Below, one piece after another: positions 57,201-62,489 of a stretch of DNA of 64,000 nt. Source of the stretch: Tepidanaerobacter acetatoxydans Re1 (GTDB taxonomy: Bacteria; Bacillota; Thermosediminibacteria; Thermosediminibacterales; Tepidanaerobacteraceae); assembly GCF_000328765.2 (NCBI RefSeq), contig NC_019954.2:1780516-1844515 (forward strand), read 5' to 3'. Both the position numbers and the translations under genes were made by a program. Every line of letters starts with the position of its first letter. Position 1 is the first letter of the stretch. The notes under the pieces are model-generated. The model saw only the letters and a list, made by a program, of their open reading frames with translations, searched no databases and was not told the DNA's origin.

Positions 57201-57280
57201 TCCTTTTCTCGTATTGCCCGGGAAATGTTTTTATTTGTTTCGACTTTTTTCTGTTCTTTTAGTTTTTGTTTTCTTCCCAA
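54269..57280 (-). CDS. WaaL/PglL-type O-antigen ligase with TPR repeats
   Basis: About 1003 residues. An N-terminal membrane domain (about twelve segments) contains the ligase motif EVHNFFLQLWVETGTIG (His near residue 537). A long extracytoplasmic loop (about 335-470) and the C-terminal ~140 residues each look like a beta-sandwich, carbohydrate-binding-type module. A TPR region lies between (about 640-790). TTG start behind GAGGTGTAATAAG. It may join the finished glycan to protein or cell wall, or polymerise it. Confidence 0.85.
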   Translation of the reverse strand: MGRKQKLKEQKKVETNKNISRAIREKDKGTLYYIIYIGLIILLLYPPYFRGMFFDKEFLPTHIYSGVLFLLYLLYKIKVLKEQQFFKTPMDYAALALVGAYFLSVFAAVNMRSAVGEFLKYINYFIVFYMVSDFARTEKDIRVVLWAMVLSAFGVAFVGIGAAASTFTYNGAFVGGRINSTLQYPNTLAAYLTAAFMIAASLWATGQKRWQKGILAFINYTILLCFIFTLSRGAWLMFPALFLIFILGMPGQYRMKALSCSIQTFISAAAASPGFSMAISANRESLVWLWYLAGAVLSIALFYIIEKISEHFALRIRPKVALSVFVVLIILGGLGAYAALTTEAPLAISHSEDEEASWKTSWYPIKDVKPDTEYTLRITLSAKPGKTEEEWGGAIFINSIDENSSSVRIMNEHINENLSKETREVTFTTRPDTKSLSIGFSNYFPDTKATFYDAEFFEAGDAAAAKHIILAYKYIPESISRRIMSISTEDSSFTGRVSFYRDALKIIKDHPVLGTGGGGWKSIYQAYQSYRYFTTEVHNFFLQLWVETGTIGILALAALLLCTAASVYTVYKVDGQAPLKTITWGAFAGAAALLGHSAMDFNLSLGAVAFYLWQLLGVIRCSTATLKPQAKAEGNKGLWQPLPLGGLACILAVLGFLLYQGYTYSQQAVKSVQEQDIMQAREYFEKAAKYDPYTASYKADLAQLDYFIARQTEDDGLLKKSEQMRLEAVKLDPYNAMLRTQLAAYYLENGRLDEGISELEKSCMINPFNSENWENRADAYLKTAIMYLQQEQKQKALELTAKSQELFNEIFEYNARAPKSARDKLDVTNELMLYIYKSKLLAENIDDKNYYKTLDNLIFASDFTIDADNDKAPDLWRIYNSQNGLLEVSIDKNAAKVTNRGEEPSHVITKNDITLEPNTDYMVNLAVGSLNPETKPIFNIFSRKGKNPQHQQSDMGLNPEITNISSTFTTTEDIEDGAAWLRIDIPENTRDAIYIKAVEIWHK

Positions 57281-57307
57281 CTTATTACACCTCAATTAAC
57301 AGGTTAC

Positions 57308-58600
57308 TTACGATATGGTTTTTACGGTTTTGGCGTCTGCTGAGTTTTTCCAGTAGTCCATGAAGAACACAGTAAATATTCCTACCATCAGCCCTAGCAC
57401 CATAGCAATGGCTACATTAAGAGCTTTTTTAGGTGCTACGGGTTTTTCGGGTACTATAGCAGGAGAAACTACCATAATATTCGCATCGCCGATATTGCTA
57501 GATGTAGTGATACGTGCTTCCTGGTATTTTTGCAGGAAGGTATTATATGTATCCTGTGCTATGGTATACTGCTGCTGCAGTCGATTATATTCAGTTCGTT
57601 TTTTGGCCAGAGTTGCTTGAAGGCTTTCCAGTTCCGTCTGGGTTTTTTGTATGTTTGAGGTCAATGCGGCCCTTTGGGAACTAAGTCCTGCAAGTATGAC
57701 TTCAAGTTCTGATGCCCTTTCGCTGAGTAAGGTATAGTTTTCATTGATTTCCTGGCTCTTCATGGTAAGTCCAATCGCATCGGACATGCTTCCGGTTTTA
57801 TTTGCTGCAAGCCCTGTCATTATAGCATCATCGATGATGGATTTTTCTACGTCGAAAAATTTCGGTTCCGCGGCAAGTTTTGCCTTGGCACTTTCCAAAG
57901 ACGCCCTTGTAGCCTTTTCTTCTACATCAAGTTCTACGAGTTTTGTCTTAAACTCGGTAATCAGCTCGAGTTTTGCATCAATATCTTTTTGCAGTTCATC
58001 CACACTTTGAGGTTTGGATAGGAAGTTTTTTAGTTCTTCAGTGACTGCATCCAGGTTTTTCTGTTCTTCTTTCATCTGAGTCTGTAAAAAAGTTGCGGAT
58101 TTACCCATCTGTTCCTGCAGTGTTTTTGAAATAAAATCTACATATTTTGGTGCTAAGGTATTCGCTATTTTTGCTGACATTTCGGGGTTTTTGTCTTTTA
58201 CCGCGATTTTTATAAGGTTGGTATCTTGGATGGCTTCAACGCTTATCATATCTCGAAGAGAGGTTGTACTGTATTTTTCCGGGTCAAGGTCAAGTTCCTC
58301 TATCACCTGATTTAATATGTGGGGATTTGTCACTTGAACCCGATAAGTTTCTAAAGACATTTGTGGATACTGGGACAGATAAGAAAGCAATGCATCGTAT
58401 GCGCTGTCCTCGCCGGGTGCTGCCGTTCTTTGCACCATTGGCGAAACCATAAGTGTACTTTGTGCTTCATATGTAGGTGCTATTACAAAAAAGCTGAATA
58501 TGCCGCTTATTAGTACGGCTATGATTGTGATGGCTGCTATAATCCACTTTCCGTTAAGTATTATTTCGATAAGTTCGCGTAAGCTTATTTCTTCTTCCAT
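57308..58600 (-). CDS. Polysaccharide chain-length determinant (Wzz family)
   Basis: A 430-residue protein with two membrane segments (about 18-38 and 395-415) flanking a long coiled-coil region (about 150-345); N-terminal ISLRELIEIILNGKW and the proline-rich VVSPAIVPEKPVAPKK before the second segment. Start chosen behind AGGAGGAAAACA. First gene of the glycan cluster. No tyrosine-kinase (Wzc/CapB) or phosphatase gene accompanies it. Confidence 0.92.
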   Translation of the reverse strand: MEEEISLRELIEIILNGKWIIAAITIIAVLISGIFSFFVIAPTYEAQSTLMVSPMVQRTAAPGEDSAYDALLSYLSQYPQMSLETYRVQVTNPHILNQVIEELDLDPEKYSTTSLRDMISVEAIQDTNLIKIAVKDKNPEMSAKIANTLAPKYVDFISKTLQEQMGKSATFLQTQMKEEQKNLDAVTEELKNFLSKPQSVDELQKDIDAKLELITEFKTKLVELDVEEKATRASLESAKAKLAAEPKFFDVEKSIIDDAIMTGLAANKTGSMSDAIGLTMKSQEINENYTLLSERASELEVILAGLSSQRAALTSNIQKTQTELESLQATLAKKRTEYNRLQQQYTIAQDTYNTFLQKYQEARITTSSNIGDANIMVVSPAIVPEKPVAPKKALNVAIAMVLGLMVGIFTVFFMDYWKNSADAKTVKTIS

Positions 58601-59227
58601 TGTTTTCCTCCTAGATGTATTTATATGACACTGCACTGCATCCTTCGATTATATTTTATTCTACAATAGATGTGGAATTCCTTCTTTTTGACCGGAATCG
58701 TATTATTTTTAAGGATAAGATATTTTGGTTTATTTTCATTATAATATTATAGCAGATTTTTGTTGGATTTTTTATGTGATTTACAAAAATGCATTTTTAA
58801 AACTTCTATACCTTATACTTGGTAACCAGTTGACAATCTGTGGAAATACAATCAATAGAGAAATTGTTATTGTGATTACTTTGGTCTTTGTTTTAATCGG
58901 AATGTAATCGAAAACTTCATCATTTTGAGTTCCTAGCTTCCGTTGCAATCGAGCAATCGGATTTAGTGAGGGGAAGCAGCGTAACTTCAGCCATTGGCAT
59001 CTCATCGTGAAATGTTGGTAACTGAAAAAGATTTACTTTGAAGAAATTCCGTAAACTTTACAAATAAAATAAATATGAACTTAAAAAAATGGAAATTAAG
59101 ATTGTGAAAGAGCCTGCTCCAGAACAATCGGAAATATCGATTGAAGAAAAACAAAAGCGGTTCCGATGTTCTCTGCTGTTTACAGCAAAAACATCGGAAC
59201 CGCTTTGCAAAACCTTATGAATAATTG
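58601..59227. other. Gene-poor region upstream of the glycan cluster
   Basis: About 600 nt without a credible gene. A TATAAT near 58652 on the minus strand, with a weak -35, may be the glycan-cluster promoter; an imperfect inverted repeat (ATTC-ACA/TGT-GAAT) overlaps its spacer. Apart from the terminator at 59154-59206 nothing else is recognisable. Confidence 0.5.
59154..59206 (-). terminator. Rho-independent terminator
   Basis: 17-bp perfect arms AAAGCGGTTCCGATGTT and complement with an inner GCTG/CAGC stem, followed on the minus strand by TGTTTTTCTTC. It would end transcription from the orphan gene at 59351-59911. Confidence 0.85.
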
Positions 59228-59248
59228 GGGACGGTTTCAAATTATTTA
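59228..59248. repeat. Left inverted repeat flanking the orphan gene
   Basis: GGGACGGTTTCAAATTATTTA; matches the complement of 60001-60021 at 19 of 21 positions. Confidence 0.75.
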
Positions 59249-59350
59249 AGAAATTTTTCAAGCATCTCGCATAGATCGTCACATGACAATATCCTTACAA
59301 AATCATATCCATTAGCTTTTAACACTTGTCGGCAACTTTCAATATTTCTT

Positions 59351-59911
59351 CTATTCGAGCTTATTGATCGTTTCTTCTTGATTTGCTATAAGTTTTTTTG
59401 CGAAGCCTTTAAGTAAATATAATGCATCTTCAATCCAGTCAATCATGTCACTATAAATATCAATTTCCGGATTCATTCTCTTAAAGTTATCATACTCTTC
59501 TTTTAAAATATTGATTATTTCATTTAGTTTAGCAAATGAAGATTCATTTAACTGCATCATCAACTCTTCAAAATTATTTAAGTAAAATAAATCGAAGTCA
59601 AAGTCCTGCAAAAAACTGTCTACTCTAGATAACAAATAATCTATATCTTCTACTCGATGTCTTTTGATCAGCTTCATTTTCAAGCTTTCTAATTCCTCAA
59701 TAAGGAATAAATAAAAATCATGAATTATTAAATAATTTACTGATATTGCTTTGCCTTCAAAATCACGCACTTCATACTCTTTTATATTATTTATATCATA
59801 TTTCATAATACTCTTTTCACCAAACAACATGTTGTCATCCCCTATGGTTAAAACAATAATATAATTATCAAAAAATTTTCTGTCTAGTAGATAGCTGATA
59901 TTTAAATTCAT
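59351..59911 (-). CDS. Orphan protein of unknown function
   Basis: 186 residues, acidic and rich in Asp, Glu, Leu and Ile, predicted helical, no membrane segment or recognised domain. It begins NISYLLDRKFFDNYIIVLTI. A ribosome site GGAG lies 12 nt before the chosen ATG. After its stop, the +1 frame continues with protein-like sequence (ESCRQVLKANGYDFVRIL to about 59239), ending in the left inverted repeat, so the gene may be frameshifted. It sits alone between two inverted repeats. Confidence 0.65.
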   Translation of the reverse strand: MNLNISYLLDRKFFDNYIIVLTIGDDNMLFGEKSIMKYDINNIKEYEVRDFEGKAISVNYLIIHDFYLFLIEELESLKMKLIKRHRVEDIDYLLSRVDSFLQDFDFDLFYLNNFEELMMQLNESSFAKLNEIINILKEEYDNFKRMNPEIDIYSDMIDWIEDALYLLKGFAKKLIANQEETINKLE

Positions 59912-60000
59912 TTTACCATGATTCTCCTTTATTGTCTATCTTTATGATTATTCGTTTCTTTGTAATAAATTATGCAGCAAAAGATGAATTATGATATCAT

Positions 60001-60021
60001 TGAATAATTTGGAACCGTCCC
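60001..60021. repeat. Right inverted repeat flanking the orphan gene
   Basis: TGAATAATTTGGAACCGTCCC, the inverted partner of 59228-59248. Together they bound a ~794-bp segment. Confidence 0.75.
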
Positions 60022-60063
60022 TAAAAATTGGTCTCTAAATATTTACTATTCATGGTTTTGGTG

Positions 60064-60138
60064 TAAGCAGGTTATTTAGGTTTATTAGAATGGCGCCAGT
60101 TACCGCTGCTGCTTATATTTGTCAAACTGACCTGCTTA
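60064..60138 (+). ncRNA. Candidate structured leader RNA upstream of the DUF1659 gene
   Basis: A perfect 9-bp closing stem TAAGCAGGT/ACCTGCTTA encloses 57 nt with further short pairings (AGTT/AACT, GGCGCC). It is followed after 14 nt by a terminator-like hairpin (60153-60202). I do not recognise it as a named riboswitch. The strand is inferred from the terminator. Confidence 0.4.
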
Positions 60139-60152
60139 AAAAATAGTCCGGT

Positions 60153-60202
60153 AAGGCCGGGCGGCTTATCCACTTAGAGCTGCCGGGCTTTTTTGTTTTT
60201 TC
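60153..60202 (+). terminator. Terminator-like hairpin upstream of the DUF1659 gene
   Basis: Stem GGCGGCT/AGCTGCC (one G-U) extended by CC/GG and AAG/CTT, followed by TTTTTTGTTTTTT. No coding gene precedes it on the plus strand, so it terminates or attenuates a leader transcript. Confidence 0.65.
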
Positions 60203-60309
60203 TTGTATTCCCCTATAATGAAATCACAAACACACCGCAGCAGTCTTTTAAAGGAGGTGGCCTGAGATTTTAAGTGGTGTGGGGAAAAAATGAAAGGAGG
60301 TGAAAAGAT

Positions 60310-60537
60310 ATGGCGATAGTTTCAACACCTTTAAATTCCAGTCTTCGCATCGTTGTGGAAACCGGTAAGGATGAAAATAATAAATCCATTTATAGAACCA
60401 GGTCTTTCAACAATGTAAAGACTAGTGCCACTGATGAGGATCTGATGAGCATAGCAGCTCAGTTGGCAGACATTCAGATTCATCCGGTATATGCGTTTCG
60501 CCGGACAGTGGAAAGTGAGCTCAGCGAAATAGTCTAG
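60310..60537 (+). CDS. DUF1659 domain protein
   Basis: A 75-residue protein of the DUF1659 family (STPLNSSLRIVVETGKDENN, then RTRSFNNVKTSATDEDL). Strong ribosome site AAAGGAGGTGAAAAGAT. Function unknown. It heads a cassette with DUF2922, YvrJ and an amidase that occurs together in many Clostridia and some Bacilli. Confidence 0.9.
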   Translation: MAIVSTPLNSSLRIVVETGKDENNKSIYRTRSFNNVKTSATDEDLMSIAAQLADIQIHPVYAFRRTVESELSEIV

Positions 60538-60583
60538 GAAATGGTAAATCCAATCTATAAAATCTTGAGAGGAGGTGAAAAAT

Positions 60584-60799
60584 GTGGATACGAATCTGGA
60601 GCTTGTTTTTAGGAATAGGGCGGGCAAAAATGCCAGGATTTCGCTGCAGGACCCTAAAGATGACCTTACTGCCGATGAAGTCCAAGCCTTGATGGATAAC
60701 ATTGTAACAAAAAATGTATTTGAAACGACCGGCGGCGACCTGATCGAAGCGGTAGAAGCCCGCCTTATACAGAAAGAAGTTGTACAGCTTATCGGTTAG
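60584..60799 (+). CDS. DUF2922 domain protein
   Basis: A 71-residue protein (LELVFRNRAGKNARISLQDP, DDLTADEVQALMDNIV). The GTG at 60584 was taken as start, 8 nt after AGGAGG; an upstream GTG at 60575 lies in that site. It resembles the DUF1659 protein in length and strand order, so the two may be distant paralogs. Function unknown. Confidence 0.9.
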   Translation: MDTNLELVFRNRAGKNARISLQDPKDDLTADEVQALMDNIVTKNVFETTGGDLIEAVEARLIQKEVVQLIG

Positions 60800-60863
60800 T
60801 TAGAAAAATCCCTGCCGGGCACTGGATGTGTCCGGCTAAACTACTATGGAAAGGAGGATTTTC

Positions 60864-61010
60864 ATGGACGAGTTGGTTGCTCATGTAGCTAATGTGGGAT
60901 TTCCCATTGTCGTTTCCATTTACCTTTTGGTAAGAGTTGAAACTAAGATTGAAAGCCTTACCTGCAGCATCTATGAGCTGGCCAAGGTTATCGAAGGTAT
61001 AAAGAATTAG
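60864..61010 (+). CDS. YvrJ family small membrane protein
   Basis: A 48-residue protein (MDELVAHVANVGFPIVVSIY followed by LLVRVETKIE). One membrane segment (about 10-24) and an amphipathic C-terminal helix, the YvrJ pattern. Perfect ribosome site AAAGGAGGATTTTC. The size, topology and adjacency to an amidase resemble holin/endolysin pairs. Confidence 0.9.
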   Translation: MDELVAHVANVGFPIVVSIYLLVRVETKIESLTCSIYELAKVIEGIKN

Positions 61011-61051
61011 TTGGAAAAATATCATTAATTAAGAAAGTGAGGAGCGGTCAT

Positions 61052-61561
61052 ATGGAAAGACTTTACCCGAGATTCATAGTAATACATCATACGGCTGGTT
61101 TCGATGTACCGGCACTTACTATAGATAGATATCATGCTGAAAGGGGTTTTGGCATAAAGATTACCTCACCTAAGCCTCTGGTGGAAGAATATGCAAAGAG
61201 AGGTTTTAAGCGTGTTTCGGACGGGGTTATGGTCAGTATCGGATATCACTATCTAATCCGAGCCGATGGTTGTGTGGAAAAAGGCAGGCCGGATTTTGCA
61301 AGGGGCGCTCACTGCACAGCTCAGAGTATGAATTTTCAATCTATTGGAGTAGCCCTCACAGGTAATTTTGACTCTAAAGACAATCCTTCCGGCAAAAAAG
61401 GGCATATTGCACCTACCTTGGGGCAAATCGAGGCTTTGAAAAAGCTTGTCTTTTACCTGATGGAGATATATCAGATTCCGGGGGAGAACGTAATCGGGCA
61501 TAAGCAGGTAAAGAATGCTTCCACCAGTTGTCCGGGAGATAGGTTTGAATTTAAGGTATGA
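61052..61561 (+). CDS. N-acetylmuramoyl-L-alanine amidase (amidase_2/PGRP family)
   Basis: A 169-residue zinc amidase: first ligand in FIVIHHTAG, GYHYLIRADG, and the C-terminal GHKQVKNASTSCPGDRF with the second His and Cys ligands. It cleaves the muramyl-alanine bond of peptidoglycan. No signal peptide, so it needs a holin-like partner or another route out; the YvrJ-type gene just upstream may supply this. ATG chosen behind GGAGCGGTCAT. Confidence 0.93.
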   Translation: MERLYPRFIVIHHTAGFDVPALTIDRYHAERGFGIKITSPKPLVEEYAKRGFKRVSDGVMVSIGYHYLIRADGCVEKGRPDFARGAHCTAQSMNFQSIGVALTGNFDSKDNPSGKKGHIAPTLGQIEALKKLVFYLMEIYQIPGENVIGHKQVKNASTSCPGDRFEFKV

Positions 61562-61668
61562 TACCACCTATATTTTTTTGCCTTGACATCGAACATATGT
61601 TTGGTTTATAATGGAATTGCTTTCGCCTCTTGCAAAATATTTTGATTACTATGTTGGGGGTATAGTTT

Positions 61669-62364
61669 ATGAATATGGAAGAGATTTTAGAAAATGGCCT
61701 TGCTGCTCTGCTTCCGGTATATAAGGAAGGCAATGTGACTATGATTTTTACCGGTGGCGGTGAACAGTTATTGGTCAGAAGAACCTGTAAAACGGTTTTA
61801 AAAAACCTTGCTAGGTTTTATGGTATAGACCTTACTGCGGTTCGCGAACACTACGGCAGTTTTATCAATAAGAAACAGGGCGTGCCCATCCCTATGGCAG
61901 TCAATCTGCTGCTTATACCGGTCAAGGTCAGAAAGAGTCCCTTGGGCGAAAATGACGGTACTTTTGGGTATGTGAATTTTCGGGAAATTAAACAAGTTGC
62001 CGATGGTGAAGGCGGAAAGTGCAGTATCACTTTTCGATGTGATAAAAGCCTTCTTGTGCTTGTGAGCCAATCCACTATGAGGGAATATATGAAAAATGCA
62101 CAGCTTGCGGAAAACATTTTCCTGAATCAGCATTTTCACGGATACGAGGAAACTGTAGGCAGGTCTTGGGAAAATCTGCAGGAGTCCGACAGTAAATATA
62201 GTGCACGAGTGCTCCCTTTTAAAAAAGCTTCTACAAAGGGTCAAAAAGCCCAGCTCTTCCCTTGGGAAAACTCTCTTGAGCATAGCGAGGTATTGCTTAG
62301 GGAGTATCTTCTGAAACTGCTGATGGAGATAATTGAACTGCAGAGGAATCAGGCCTTAAAATAG
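61669..62364 (+). CDS. Conserved protein of unknown function, faint ComK resemblance
   Basis: 231 residues, soluble, mixed alpha/beta, no membrane segment. The order of features (KTVLKNLARFYGIDLTAVRE, HYGSF, PIPMAVNLLLIPVKVRKSP, FGYVNFREI) recalls the competence regulator ComK, but I cannot confirm homology by eye. Start ATG after GGGGGTATAGTTT. Followed by its own terminator and then clpB. Confidence 0.65.
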   Translation: MNMEEILENGLAALLPVYKEGNVTMIFTGGGEQLLVRRTCKTVLKNLARFYGIDLTAVREHYGSFINKKQGVPIPMAVNLLLIPVKVRKSPLGENDGTFGYVNFREIKQVADGEGGKCSITFRCDKSLLVLVSQSTMREYMKNAQLAENIFLNQHFHGYEETVGRSWENLQESDSKYSARVLPFKKASTKGQKAQLFPWENSLEHSEVLLREYLLKLLMEIIELQRNQALK

Positions 62365-62380
62365 GGCCTGATTTTTATTT
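62348..62380 (+). terminator. Rho-independent terminator overlapping a stop codon
   Basis: Arms ATCAGGCC/GGCCTGAT followed by TTTTTATTTT; the stop codon of the preceding gene lies in the loop. Confidence 0.85.
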
Positions 62381-62433
62381 TCAGGTTTTGTTAAAGCTGT
62401 AGGTCTAATAGTCTGAAAATGGGTTTGAAAAAC

Positions 62434-62450
62434 ATTGACTTTCTTTGACC
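62434..62450 (+). promoter_or_regulatory. CtsR-type operator of clpB
   Basis: Two direct heptamers ATTGACT and TTTGACC separated by 3 nt, i.e. the complement of the CtsR consensus (GGTCAAA-N3-GGTCAAA type). It overlaps the -35 box, so CtsR binding would repress clpB until heat or protein stress. Confidence 0.75.
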
Positions 62451-62463
62451 TTTATAGTATTAT
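62435..62463 (+). promoter_or_regulatory. Sigma-A promoter of clpB
   Basis: TTGACT (62435-62440), 17-nt spacer, TATTAT (62458-62463), 26 nt before the clpB start. Confidence 0.85.
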
Positions 62464-62489
62464 AAAATAAGAAAAAAGAGGAAGAAAGG

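Noticed and set aside
58781-59005. Open frames on both strands in the gene-poor region
   Set aside because: Short, no ribosome site, no family resemblance, biased low-complexity composition.
59089-59220. Small plus-strand ORF running into the terminator hairpin
   Set aside because: No ribosome site and its second half is the terminator stem on the other strand.
60289-60318. Nine-codon leader ORF overlapping the DUF1659 start (ATG AAA GGA GGT...)
   Set aside because: It is the ribosome binding site read as codons; its own upstream ribosome site is too far away to be convincing.
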